The notes under the pieces were generated by a model. The model had not been told where the DNA came from. It saw only the letters and a list, made by a program, of their open reading frames with translations, and made no database searches. A stretch of 46,050 nt of DNA. It comes from Selenomonadaceae bacterium. Its GTDB lineage: Bacteria > Bacillota > Negativicutes > Selenomonadales > Selenomonadaceae. The position numbers and the translations under genes are program-made. Where the stretch lies: assembly GCA_022786545.1 (NCBI GenBank), contig JALFXV010000013.1, forward strand, positions 1-46,050. Reading direction: 5' to 3'. Positions within the stretch are counted from its first letter, which is position 1. Every line of letters starts with the position of its first letter. Shown in pieces: positions 1 through 8,497 of this stretch.

Positions 1-1
1 T

Positions 2-175
2 CCTGAGCGTTATGGCAAATGGAATACAGTCTACAAATGCTTTGCAAAATGGCAGAAGCATGGAATTTTCGAGAAAATATTCCATGAACTCAGAATTGAG
101 GCCGACCTGCAAGATATCAGCATAGACAGCACTTCTTGTAAAGCGCACCAGCATAGTGCTGGTGCAAAAAAATGA
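2..175 (+). pseudogene. Truncated IS5-family transposase (orfA-type) fragment
   Basis: The window opens inside a reading frame of 57 codons that ends at a TGA at 173-175. It contains RYGKWNTVYKCFAKW and, near its end, SIDSTSCKAHQHSAGAKK. These resemble the region around the first catalytic Asp of IS5-type DDE transposases (consensus IDST..AHQHAAGA). The frame stops just after a run of seven A residues (165-172). In the IS427 subgroup of IS5, an A-run of this kind is where orfA frameshifts into orfB, so the stop itself may be natural. No orfB-like sequence follows in any frame, however: the downstream bases give only short unrelated peptides. The element is therefore cut short on the right. 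Its left part lies outside the window. Confidence 0.7.
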
Positions 176-277
176 CTATTCATCTGTTATACATTAATCA
201 ACACGCCATAAACTCATTATATATCAGGATTGGGTTACGCGATTTTTATTTTTTCCAAAAGTTGTAAAGTGCTGTAA

Positions 278-675
278 ATGTATATAGTGTTATTGAATGA
301 TGAAGATGCAAACATTGTGCTTCTAATATTGGGAGACCTTGATGAATTGACACGAAACTCCATTTTGGAATTTAGCAATATGATAAATGTTCATTTAGCT
401 AGAAATTATGCTATGGTCAGGAAAGGAGCTGAAGATATCATGGGTGGCAAGATTTTGGAATACGAGGAGCTGAAGATATTATGGGTGGCAAGATTTTGGA
501 ATATGAGGCAAAGACTATTTATCAGAATGGCCAGCGCGTGGGACGCGAGGAAAAAGAGAATTCTATGATTATCAGTATGTTAAAAAACAAGCTTAGCCTG
601 GAGCAGATTGTGGCCATAACTGGTTTGACGATGGAGAAGATTGTCAGCATAGGCAGGCAAGCAGCTGTGCTTTGA
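278..675 (+). pseudogene. Broken C-terminal fragment of an Rpn/PD-(D/E)XK-type transposase-nuclease family gene
   Basis: Two overlapping frames together make one degraded gene. The first frame (278-568) contains YAMVRKGAEDIMGGKILEYE, then becomes nonsense after a 41-bp duplication. The sense reading continues in another frame from about 481 to the stop at 673-675, ending in LSLEQIVAITGLTMEKIVSIGRQAAV. This charged linker followed by a small helix-turn-helix-like tail (LEQIVAITGLTMEKI) resembles the C-terminal tail of Rpn-family recombination-promoting nuclease/transposase proteins. The nuclease domain with its PD-(D/E)XK residues is absent. No ribosome binding site precedes 278. The family assignment rests on the tail only. 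The truncation and frameshift are directly visible. Confidence 0.55.
426..507 (+). repeat. 41-bp tandem duplication inside the Rpn-like fragment
   Basis: Two adjacent 41-bp units (426-466 and 467-507), each starting GAGCTGAAGATAT, differ at only two positions. Because 41 is not a multiple of three, the duplication shifts the reading frame and breaks the gene. The same segment occurs once, undisturbed, in the downstream copy at about 724-764. Confidence 0.92.
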
Positions 676-703
676 TAAAGTGTTGGTTTTCTTCAACCGG
701 GAT

Positions 704-944
704 TTATGCTATGGTCAGGAAAGGAGCTGAAGATATCATGGGTGGCAAGATTTTGGAATATGAGGCAAAGACTATATTTCAGGATGGCTGGCGTGAGGGA
801 TATAAACAAGGACTTGCGGAAATTCGCGAGGAAATTATAACACATATGCTGCATGATGGCATGAATATAGAGACGGTTGCTAGAATTGTCAAGATGACAG
901 CTGAGCAGGTCATGGCAATCGGCAAGCAAGCGGCAGTGTTGTGA
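704..944 (+). pseudogene. Second copy of the Rpn-like C-terminal fragment
   Basis: This repeats the tail of the preceding fragment: YAMVRKGAEDIMGGKILEYE, then AKTIFQDGWREGYKQGLAEI and a helix-turn-helix-like end (NIETVARIVKMTAEQVMAIG) finishing with KQAAVL, parallel to RQAAVL in the first copy. The DNA is almost identical to 406-462 over about 57 bp and then diverges, so the two copies look like a gene family or an old tandem duplication rather than a very recent one. An ATG at 713 lies inside the conserved repeat but has no convincing ribosome binding site. The nuclease domain is missing, so a functional product is unlikely. A terminator-like hairpin follows at 951-982. Confidence 0.5.
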
Positions 945-950
945 GCAGCA

Positions 951-988
951 GGTCATTCAGATGCTATTGTCTGGGTGGAGCCTTACTC
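951..988 (+). terminator. Terminator-like hairpin after the Rpn-like remnant
   Basis: Left arm 951-962 (GGTCATTCAGAT) pairs with 969-982 through several G-U pairs and a two-base bulge, around the loop GCTATT. A short TTACT follows, so the U-tract is poor. The sequence is clearly related to the hairpin at 3083-3112. The two keep pairing despite base changes, which suggests the structure matters. Confidence 0.45.
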
Positions 989-1038
989 TAGACTAGCGCA
1001 TCAGAGATAGATAAAATGGGCGGTTGAGGTGAATGAAT

Positions 1039-3075
1039 ATGTCTGGGATGGAAGCATTTTGGTATGGGTGGCAGCAAGATTTGAGGTTGGCAATAGTGCC
1101 ACCGATTATATGTGCTGTGTTTAGGTTTTTGTTTATATATATAAATGGGCCACGCAGGTTGGGCGAGTGGGACAGGGGAACGCTGAAAAAATGTTTTTCT
1201 TATGGCTTTTGGTGGGGGATGGATATAAATTCCCGCTATTATCTGCTCAGCCTGATAGCAGCTACTTTGCCGGGGGTGTTTTTCTCTGCCTGGTATGAGG
1301 CGGGGCCGGCAGTCAGATTGCTGTGGTTCAGCTTGTACATGCTGATTATTTATATAGCGTTTATTGGTAAAATGCTATTTTTTTATCACTTTCATGATAT
1401 TTACAACAGAAATATCTGGCTGGGGAAAAATGCGGATAAAAAGAATTTGCTGGATATTTTTTTCAACCAAAATCATGGTGTGTTAATTTTATTTAGTTTT
1501 GTGCCTTATATATTTTTTAGTATATGTCTTGGCCTTGGTATACAGGAAATCCCCTTGCTTCCCTTTTTGTCCTTTGAAAACACCATAGTGCAATATAGCT
1601 TTAATGTTTTTATTTTTCTGTTTTCCATAGCCTTGTATTATTGGTTTAATTTTGGCGGCACTTTTCGCCATAGATTGAAGCCTGAGTGGGATGAGGTTCC
1701 GCCGGAGGTCAAAAATGATGTGTTTTTGGGCAAGGCAACAGTTGATGATTTGGTAGCGCTAAAAATACTTTGGCGCAATCCTCTGCCGCCGTGCATGCAG
1801 AAGGATGAGCCGGAGATCCTGGGGGATATAAAGGCATTTTTCCCTGATTTTACGGGAAGTGCAGGGGAAAATCCATTGGCACTTTGCAGGCGCAAGGCGG
1901 AGGGGGAAAGAATAAAGAAGCCTGGCCATATATTTGTCATTTTGGAGGAAAGCCATTGTCAGCTGTTATATGATAAGTCCTATGATATGCTGAATGTGGC
2001 GAAATACACAAAAAAATTGCGCGGGGAAAATCATGCTGTGGTGCTGGATAATTTTCAGCCCGGCGGCATGATATCCCAGACATCCCTGAGCAGTTTTTTG
2101 CTGGGTATCTATGATTGCGATATAGAGCTGAACGAAAATGTGGATATCTGGAATTGCAATCTGGCGGGTATTCCCACGAATTTTGCCGGGCAGCTGAAAA
2201 AGCTTGGCTACAAGACCCATTTCTGGTATGGAGGGGGCCTGAACTGGGGCAGCCTGGTGCATTTCCTGCCGGCAGTGGGGTTTGATGTGTGCGCCGGAGG
2301 CCCGGAGTTTTGCCCGGCCGGTTCGCCACAGACCTGGCTTGGTGTGTACGACCATATTTTTTTGCAGCAGCTGTCAGAAAAGATCAAGGCGGAGGCTGCA
2401 GATATGCCGGAGCTTCATTTCATATACACAACGTCCAATCATGGGCCATACAATATTCCTTATGAGGATTATGGCATCCATGAGCAGGATGCCGTGCAGC
2501 TGCCTTTGGGCAGCCTCAAAACCGGCGATATGGATATGAGGCGGTTTACCGGAATCCTGTATGCCGACCGGGCTGTAGCGGATTTTGTTCACGATATGCG
2601 GGAGGCATATCCGGACAGCTTATTTGTCCTGACAGGTGATCATGCTTCGGCAGTGGCACCATTTGATAAAGGTATTTTGCCGCGTAGTGACTCGTTATTG
2701 CGGGAGCGTATTTTGACATCCTTTTCCATGCACCACCCTGATTTGCATGGCGGCATGTTTGGTGACACCATTTTGGGAGAACACATGAATATTTTGCCTA
2801 CGCTGATTGAGCTGATAGCGCCAAAAGGCTTTGAATATTACAGCCTCAAGGGCTCCCTGTTTGACAATATAGAGCATGTGGTGACGCCGTATAGCTGGAT
2901 GGATAGCACCTGCATAGGGTATTACAATGACAATATATACCAGCAGCTGGGAGAATCCACGGAAAATACTGATATGAATTCTGGTGATATGCAGTATGAA
3001 GCTGAGCGGGATATGCTGATTGGCATAACCAACTGGCTGGTGAAGCACCCGGGGCTTTTCCTGAAAAATACGTAG
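1039..3075 (+). CDS. LTA synthase-like membrane sulfatase-fold protein
   Basis: A 678-residue protein. About 220 N-terminal residues contain several hydrophobic membrane segments, followed by a large extracytoplasmic sulfatase/alkaline-phosphatase-fold domain. The expected catalytic landmarks are visible: a metal-ligand Glu in VILEESHC (about 303), the nucleophile Thr in SQTSLSSFLLG (about 348), and the metal-binding Asp-His in LTGDHAS (534-535). Proteins of this family transfer phosphoglycerol or phosphoethanolamine from lipids to surface polymers. In a diderm without obvious lipoteichoic acid synthesis, the acceptor could be lipid A, an LPS core sugar or a periplasmic glycan; this is inference. 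ATG 1039 is preferred over ATG 1033 because GAGGT (1026-1030) is eight bases from 1039 and only two from 1033. A weak promoter candidate, TAGACT-17 bp-TAAAAT (989-1017), precedes it. Confidence 0.82.
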   Translation: MSGMEAFWYGWQQDLRLAIVPPIICAVFRFLFIYINGPRRLGEWDRGTLKKCFSYGFWWGMDINSRYYLLSLIAATLPGVFFSAWYEAGPAVRLLWFSLYMLIIYIAFIGKMLFFYHFHDIYNRNIWLGKNADKKNLLDIFFNQNHGVLILFSFVPYIFFSICLGLGIQEIPLLPFLSFENTIVQYSFNVFIFLFSIALYYWFNFGGTFRHRLKPEWDEVPPEVKNDVFLGKATVDDLVALKILWRNPLPPCMQKDEPEILGDIKAFFPDFTGSAGENPLALCRRKAEGERIKKPGHIFVILEESHCQLLYDKSYDMLNVAKYTKKLRGENHAVVLDNFQPGGMISQTSLSSFLLGIYDCDIELNENVDIWNCNLAGIPTNFAGQLKKLGYKTHFWYGGGLNWGSLVHFLPAVGFDVCAGGPEFCPAGSPQTWLGVYDHIFLQQLSEKIKAEAADMPELHFIYTTSNHGPYNIPYEDYGIHEQDAVQLPLGSLKTGDMDMRRFTGILYADRAVADFVHDMREAYPDSLFVLTGDHASAVAPFDKGILPRSDSLLRERILTSFSMHHPDLHGGMFGDTILGEHMNILPTLIELIAPKGFEYYSLKGSLFDNIEHVVTPYSWMDSTCIGYYNDNIYQQLGESTENTDMNSGDMQYEAERDMLIGITNWLVKHPGLFLKNT

Positions 3076-3082
3076 AGCATGG

Positions 3083-3118
3083 GGCCATTCAGATGTTGTT
3101 ATCTGGATGGCCTTGATT
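3083..3118 (+). terminator. Hairpin terminator after the sulfatase-fold gene
   Basis: A 12-bp stem (3083-3094 with 3101-3112, one T-G pair) closes the loop GTTGTT eight bases after the stop codon and is followed by TTGATTTAT. The U-tract is imperfect, so termination efficiency is uncertain. It is related in sequence to the hairpin at 951-982. Confidence 0.65.
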
Positions 3119-3197
3119 TATATCGGGCAGGAAGGGGATGCTATGCTATACAACGTTGAATTTTTAATCTGTTTTTCATAAACGATAATTATATTTG

Positions 3198-3206
3198 TGA
3201 TATAAT
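3198..3206 (+). promoter_or_regulatory. Extended -10 promoter for the tamB gene
   Basis: TG-A-TATAAT at 3198-3206 is a perfect extended -10 element. No good -35 hexamer lies 17 bp upstream, which is common for extended -10 promoters. It sits 34 bases before the chosen tamB start and after the upstream terminator-like hairpin. Confidence 0.65.
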
Positions 3207-3240
3207 GATATAAAATGTGATCTGTGGAGGCGATGAGGGG

Positions 3241-6200
3241 ATGACACATAAAGTTTGGAAGCTGGCAGGCGGAGCGGTTGGCGTTCTTTGCCTCATTTTT
3301 GTGTGCCTGTGGGGGCTGGTGTCATCTCAGTCCTTTATGTCTATGGCGGCGGAGCAGGCAGGTGCTATGGCGGCAGAGGCATTGGATACCCGCATCAGCC
3401 TCGGAAGCGTTGAGATAAAGTCCTGGCGGGAGCTGCAGGTGGCGGATATAGATGTATATGACAAGCGGCAGCAGCTTCTTGCCCATGCGGATGAGGCGGT
3501 TATCAGGCTGAGCCCTCTGGCTATGCTGAAGAAATCACCCTCTGAGGGCATAAGTTCCATCGATATAAATCGTGCCGATGTGACGCTTGTGCAGCGGGAG
3601 GATGGCACCTGGAACTTTGCGGATCTCATCAGTGAGGAAAAGAGCGATACAAGGTTTACGGCAAAGATAAATGTATCGGATTCAACACTCCGCAGCCGGT
3701 ACAACAATCAGGATATTGTGCTGGAGCATGTAAACGGTTATGCTGACCTGGCAAGCTACCCAGCAGTCAGCCTGAAGGCTTCCTGCGAGAACAATGGGGC
3801 TTCGGCGCAGCTTTCTGCCACTATTGATACTGCTGACGGGGCAAGGCAGACCTTTCAGCTGTCCTTGCAGGATGCAGAGCTGGCGAATTATGTGCCGTAT
3901 CTTCCGGCAGGCACCATTCCTGAGGATGTGCTGGAGGATATTTCCGGCAGGCTGGAAAGCTTGCAGCTTGCCGGAGAACGGGTGGGCACACAGCTTTATT
4001 ATAACGGCCAGGCGGAGCTGGCTGATGGCAGCTTCGTTTTGCTGGGGGAAAACAAGGTGGAAAAGGCAAAAGCCCTCGTTACCTTCAATGAAAGAGAATC
4101 CCTGGTGTTTGCCAGTGCGGAAACCCAGGGGCAGCAGGCTGCCGTCCACGGCAGGATTAGCATGAATGACGGCAGGCCCTTGCTGGATTTGACGGCATCC
4201 TCTGAAAGTTTTGACCCCCATGCTATATTCAGGGATATTCCTTATGAGGGCGCCATGAAGTTTACGGCCCGCATTACAGGGGAGGCAGCTGCTCCCCGGG
4301 TGGATGCTGATATCCAGGTGGCCTCTGGCAGCCTGCAGCAGGTGGCTTTCCAGGATTTGTCGGCCAGTGTTTCCTATGGGGACAGCCTGGTGGTGATCAA
4401 TAAGGCTGAGGCCCATCTGGCAGGGGGTGCGGTTTCCCTGGCCGGCAGCTTTCATGCCAAAACCTATGATTTTACCGGCAGTGCCGGGCTTGCTGGGGTA
4501 TCAGCAGGTGAGCTGGCAGCCCTGGCGGATAATGCCGGCCATACCGGCGGCATGGCGGATCTTGCCTCCTTGTCAGGCAGCATTTCAGGCGATATTTCCT
4601 TTGCCGGGAACGCCAACGATCTGGGCGGCATCAGGCTGTTTGGCAGCCTCAGGGACAGCAGCCTCAGCTATCAGGGGCTGGTGGTCAGCGACCTGGCAGG
4701 TTCCGTGGCCAAGCAGGGGGATAAAGTTACAGTGGATTACCTCAGCTGCAGGCTGCCGGGTAATGGCAGCTTAGGCGTGGAGGGGAGCCTTGTTCTGGGG
4801 CAGAGGGTGGATTTTGCCTTTTATGGCTCCAATGTTGATTTGTCCCTGCTGAGCAATCTGGTGCCGAAGGCGCCAATCTCAGGTTTTCTGGATATAAAGG
4901 GCACCCTGGCAGGTGATATCAGCAATCCGGTTGTCCGTGCCGAGTATGCTGCCCGTGACGGCAGTATTTACCACCAGCCTTTTGACAGGCTGCACGGCTC
5001 GGCAGGAGGAAGCCTCCGGGGCGTGAAGATTAATGATTTTGTCATGGAGCAGGGTGAGAAGACCAAGTGGTACGCCAAGGGCGTCATGGGCTTCCTGGGG
5101 GACAAGGGGATTAATATGCGTGTTGATACTGTCAGTGCCCGCATGGAGGATATCATGCAGGCCATAGACCCTGAGCAGCCGCTGACCGGTAATGTGGACA
5201 ATGTCATCACGATTACCGGCTCCCTGAAAAATCCTGATATTACCGGCTATGTGCATTTTTATCAGGGCAGCTACAATGGCATTTTCATTAACGGCATGGA
5301 TGGCGACTATTTTGTCAAGGATGGAACCGTTACCTTGCAGGATTTTCATGTGTTTACCCCGTGGCTGGATGTGGATTTCAATGGCACCATTGACCCGGAG
5401 TCCAGGCTGGATTTGCTGGCAAAGGTACACGAGATTGACCTGAGCCGCTATAACAAGCAGCTGCCTATGCCTTTGCAGGGAAGGGCCCAGTTCAGCGGCA
5501 GGCTGACCGGCACTGTCGGCAGCCCGTTGTTCGAGGGCAGGCTGTCTGCCCGGGATTTGTCTGTCAACGGGCAGGCAGTAACGGATGTAGGGGGCATTGT
5601 CCAGTACAGTGACGGCTTTGTGTTCTTCAAGGATATGTCCTGCCGTCAGAATAATGGCCTCTATAGATTCAATGGTAATGTAAATATAAGCAATAAGCGC
5701 ATCCGGGGCAGGCTGGATGTGGACAAGGGCGATATTCACAGCCTGGTTTCGGCTGCCGGGCTGCCGGATAACGGCATTAATGGCACCGTTACAGGAAACG
5801 CCGTCCTGGGCGGCACCCTGAACCAGCCGGAGGTGAAGCTGGACGCCTTTGTTACAGACGGCTCTCTGGGGAGGTATGCCTTGAATGATGTGACAGTGGA
5901 TGCCGCGCTGGACAACAGGAAAATTTTTGTCAATGATTTTAGCGGCAGCGAGGGGGAAATAGGCAGGTTCAGCCTGAAGGGCACGCTGGATTTGGATGGA
6001 GACATCCAGATGCATGCGTCCTTGCAATCTGTGGATGTGGGGGCATTTGCAGAGGCTGCCGGTGCCAGGAGGCGGATTGGCGGTACCCTGAATACGGAAT
6101 TTGATGTGACAGGCACCTGTGCGGCTCCTGTGGCTGATATCCCTGTAGACATAAAAAATTTGCAGGTGGAGAGCACCCTGCTGGACAGCCTGGAGGGAAA

Positions 6201-7656
6201 TCTCAGGCTGGATGGCAGCAGGGTAAATATCCGCCAGCTGGCTGCCAGCAAGAGCTACAACGGCAAAGCTTATGTTCTGACTGCTGCCGGAGAGGTTCCT
6301 TTTGCCGCCCTGCGCGATACTATGCCGACAGAGAGCAATCAGTTTGATGTGACTTTCTCCCTGGATGATGCGGATTTGAGCCTGCTGCCGACTATTTCCC
6401 AGTATATTGACTGGGCGGTAGGCCCTACAGACGGCAGGCTCCGGCTGCAGGGGACAGCGGCAAGGCCGTATATTACCGGCAGCATGACCGTGGATAATGG
6501 TGCCTTTAAGTTCCGTAATGTGGTAAAGCCGGTGACGGACTTCAACATGCGGGTGGTCTTTACGGGCAGCACCATCACCTTGGAAAGGTGCGGCGGCAAT
6601 ATGGGCAGAGGCAGCTTTGCCTCCAGCGGCTTTGTGCATCTGGATGGCATGGTGCCTGATGACTATAGCGTGGATATGGCACTGGATGAGCTGGAGGTGG
6701 AAAGCCCTGTGTTCAAAGGGCCGGTGACAGCAAAGATAAATGTGCAGAAGGATGTGCTGAACCTGCCGGGAGGGGAAGCCAGGGATATGCCTAAGGTATC
6801 CGGGCAGCTGTTTTTGGACAATGTCCTGATTTCCCTGCCTGACGAGCTGCCTGAGTCCTCGGATGACATGCCGCTGGCCGGTATGGATTTCAGCCTGGAA
6901 CTGGGCAAGAATGTGCGCTTCCTCAGCTCGTCCCTGGGTGATTTGCGGCTGGCTGGCAGTGCCTATTTTGGCGGCACAACCCTGATGCCGAATACCTCCG
7001 GTTCCATCTATGTGAAGAAGGGCACCCTCAGCTACCTGAAAACCAATTTCAAGGTGTATGAGGGCTCCATGACCTTCGGGCAGGCGGGCACCCTGATGCC
7101 TAAGCTGGTGCTGAAGGCGGGGACGAAGATAAATAAAACCAGCGTGTTCCTGTCCCTGAACGGGCCGCTGAACAGGATGAAGTTCCGGCTCATGTCCAAT
7201 CCAAAGATGGCGGAGGCGGATATCATCCAGCTGCTGACCCTCCGCAGCGATTATTACAACCGGGACAAGAGCGATGGCAGCAGGTTTGCCTCCATGCTGA
7301 ATATCGGCCTGCAGATGACGATTCTGTCCGAGGTGGAGGCCGCCATGCGCAACGTGCTGAACCTGGATGTGCTGACGATTGAGCGGGATACCATTGATGG
7401 CAGCAAAAATCTCGGCAGCAGCACGGACGGCAGCAGTGCAGAAAAAAATCGTGACAATAACGACTATGAGGTGTACAATATCACATTGGGTAAGAATATT
7501 TCTGACAAGGCACTGCTGAAGTACACCCAGAGCGTGACTACCAATGATTACAGCTACGGCATTGATTATGAGCTGTCCGACAGGGTGAACCTCACCTACA
7601 AGCGTGACCAGGACAATGATTATTACGCAGGCGTGGAGGCGCGCTTTACTTTCTGA
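3241..7656 (+). CDS. tamB: TamB/DUF490 translocation and assembly module protein
   Basis: A 1471-residue protein with one N-terminal membrane anchor (about residues 5-28, GGAVGVLCLIFVCLWGLV), a very long beta-rich body with repeated G-x-x patterns, and a C-terminal TamB (DUF490) domain that includes ADIIQLLTLRSDYYNRDKS and ends in a beta-strand pattern closing on Phe (VEARFTF). TamB-type proteins are thought to bridge the inner and outer membranes through a hydrophobic groove and to carry phospholipids or help insert outer-membrane proteins. In diderm Firmicutes they occur next to bamA, as here. ATG 3241 is preferred to a GTG at 3217 because GGAGG (3226-3230) lies ten bases before it. The length is in the usual range for the family. 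No TamA is in the window, so BamA is the likely partner. Confidence 0.9.
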   Translation: MTHKVWKLAGGAVGVLCLIFVCLWGLVSSQSFMSMAAEQAGAMAAEALDTRISLGSVEIKSWRELQVADIDVYDKRQQLLAHADEAVIRLSPLAMLKKSPSEGISSIDINRADVTLVQREDGTWNFADLISEEKSDTRFTAKINVSDSTLRSRYNNQDIVLEHVNGYADLASYPAVSLKASCENNGASAQLSATIDTADGARQTFQLSLQDAELANYVPYLPAGTIPEDVLEDISGRLESLQLAGERVGTQLYYNGQAELADGSFVLLGENKVEKAKALVTFNERESLVFASAETQGQQAAVHGRISMNDGRPLLDLTASSESFDPHAIFRDIPYEGAMKFTARITGEAAAPRVDADIQVASGSLQQVAFQDLSASVSYGDSLVVINKAEAHLAGGAVSLAGSFHAKTYDFTGSAGLAGVSAGELAALADNAGHTGGMADLASLSGSISGDISFAGNANDLGGIRLFGSLRDSSLSYQGLVVSDLAGSVAKQGDKVTVDYLSCRLPGNGSLGVEGSLVLGQRVDFAFYGSNVDLSLLSNLVPKAPISGFLDIKGTLAGDISNPVVRAEYAARDGSIYHQPFDRLHGSAGGSLRGVKINDFVMEQGEKTKWYAKGVMGFLGDKGINMRVDTVSARMEDIMQAIDPEQPLTGNVDNVITITGSLKNPDITGYVHFYQGSYNGIFINGMDGDYFVKDGTVTLQDFHVFTPWLDVDFNGTIDPESRLDLLAKVHEIDLSRYNKQLPMPLQGRAQFSGRLTGTVGSPLFEGRLSARDLSVNGQAVTDVGGIVQYSDGFVFFKDMSCRQNNGLYRFNGNVNISNKRIRGRLDVDKGDIHSLVSAAGLPDNGINGTVTGNAVLGGTLNQPEVKLDAFVTDGSLGRYALNDVTVDAALDNRKIFVNDFSGSEGEIGRFSLKGTLDLDGDIQMHASLQSVDVGAFAEAAGARRRIGGTLNTEFDVTGTCAAPVADIPVDIKNLQVESTLLDSLEGNLRLDGSRVNIRQLAASKSYNGKAYVLTAAGEVPFAALRDTMPTESNQFDVTFSLDDADLSLLPTISQYIDWAVGPTDGRLRLQGTAARPYITGSMTVDNGAFKFRNVVKPVTDFNMRVVFTGSTITLERCGGNMGRGSFASSGFVHLDGMVPDDYSVDMALDELEVESPVFKGPVTAKINVQKDVLNLPGGEARDMPKVSGQLFLDNVLISLPDELPESSDDMPLAGMDFSLELGKNVRFLSSSLGDLRLAGSAYFGGTTLMPNTSGSIYVKKGTLSYLKTNFKVYEGSMTFGQAGTLMPKLVLKAGTKINKTSVFLSLNGPLNRMKFRLMSNPKMAEADIIQLLTLRSDYYNRDKSDGSRFASMLNIGLQMTILSEVEAAMRNVLNLDVLTIERDTIDGSKNLGSSTDGSSAEKNRDNNDYEVYNITLGKNISDKALLKYTQSVTTNDYSYGIDYELSDRVNLTYKRDQDNDYYAGVEARFTF

Positions 7657-7727
7657 CAGGCCGTATTGACCTGCCGGGGCCAGATGGAATTTGGATGAGT
7701 TTTTGGAGTGTTTTAGGAGGTACTTAG

Positions 7728-8360
7728 GTGCAGCTGGATAAATACCTTGCAGAACTGAATAAAATCCAGCTGCTGGAGTATCAGGAGGAGCAGGCATTGT
7801 GGCATGCCTACAAGGACTGCGGCAGCCAGCAGGCCAGAAAAAGGCTGATTGAGTCATATCAGCCCCTGGTGTTCAAGGCTGCTGCTCCCTTCCGCGGCCT
7901 GGATAACCTGATGGATGTGCTGCAGGAGGGCACCGTGGGGCTGATTGAGGCGGTAGAAGGCTTTGATTACAATCGGGGGGTGGCCTTCAGCCTGTTTGCT
8001 GCTTATCGCATCAAGGGGCGCATGTACAATTTTCTCAAGAAGGAAGGCCGTGCCGATGTGGCCTGCCTGGAAAGCGGCGGCAGCGAGCAGCTTTCCAGGC
8101 TGGAGCTTCTGGCGGATACAGGCACGGCTGTGGCGGAGCAGGTGGAACTGCAGGAGGCTTCCAGCCAGCTGCAGTCGGCTATGAGCCGCCTGCCTGAAAG
8201 GGAGCAGATGGTGCTTGAGCAGATATACGTCAGGTGCCATGAGGTTTCCGAGGTGGCGGAGCAGATGAATCTGAGCACCTCGTACATATATAGGCTCCAG
8301 AAAAGCGGTGTCCGCCGTGTACGGGGGATGCTGTCCAGATTTATGCATAATTGGAAATAA
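7728..8360 (+). CDS. Sigma-70 family RNA polymerase sigma factor in the outer-membrane cluster
   Basis: A 210-residue sigma factor starting at GTG, with AGGAGG seven bases upstream. Residues about 25-105 form sigma region 2: LIESYQPLVFKAA, then DLLQEG-like MDVLQEGTVGLIEAVEGFD, then a -10 recognition stretch FSLFAAYRIKGRMYNFLKK. Residues about 145-205 form region 4, with LPEREQMVLEQIY and a helix-turn-helix VSEVAEQMNLSTSYIYRLQ. The length and the absence of regions 1 and 3 suggest an alternative factor rather than the housekeeping sigma; it is too divergent to name. It sits 71 bp after tamB and ahead of a single-pass membrane protein and bamA. By position it may control envelope genes, with the next gene as a possible membrane-bound regulator; this is inference. 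Confidence 0.85.
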   Translation: MQLDKYLAELNKIQLLEYQEEQALWHAYKDCGSQQARKRLIESYQPLVFKAAAPFRGLDNLMDVLQEGTVGLIEAVEGFDYNRGVAFSLFAAYRIKGRMYNFLKKEGRADVACLESGGSEQLSRLELLADTGTAVAEQVELQEASSQLQSAMSRLPEREQMVLEQIYVRCHEVSEVAEQMNLSTSYIYRLQKSGVRRVRGMLSRFMHNWK

Positions 8361-8410
8361 GGCGTATTTGGCAGGATGAGCGAGAAAAATTGTCGGAATT
8401 GCCGTTTTTT

Positions 8411-8434
8411 GGCTGTATTTTGCAAAAAATAGCC
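8411..8434 (+). other. Palindromic hairpin between sigma gene and membrane-protein gene
   Basis: GGCTGTATTTTGC-AAAAAATAGCC folds into a nearly perfect stem centred on TTTTGCAAAA. No T-run follows, so it is not a standard terminator. It could be an attenuator, an mRNA stability element or an operator. A second small palindrome, GTGGA-N5-TCCAC, lies at about 8456-8470. Confidence 0.35.
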
Positions 8435-8497
8435 AGCAGGGGAGAGCCTGTTTTTGTGGAGTATATCCACAAGTAATTTTTTAGGAGAAGCGATAGT

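Noticed and set aside
4879-7857. A 992-residue open frame on the minus strand opposite tamB
   Set aside because: It is a shadow of tamB made possible by the GC-biased codon use of the + strand. It has no ribosome binding site, no recognisable domain, is rich in His/Gln/Ile as such shadows are, and overlaps a clear gene.
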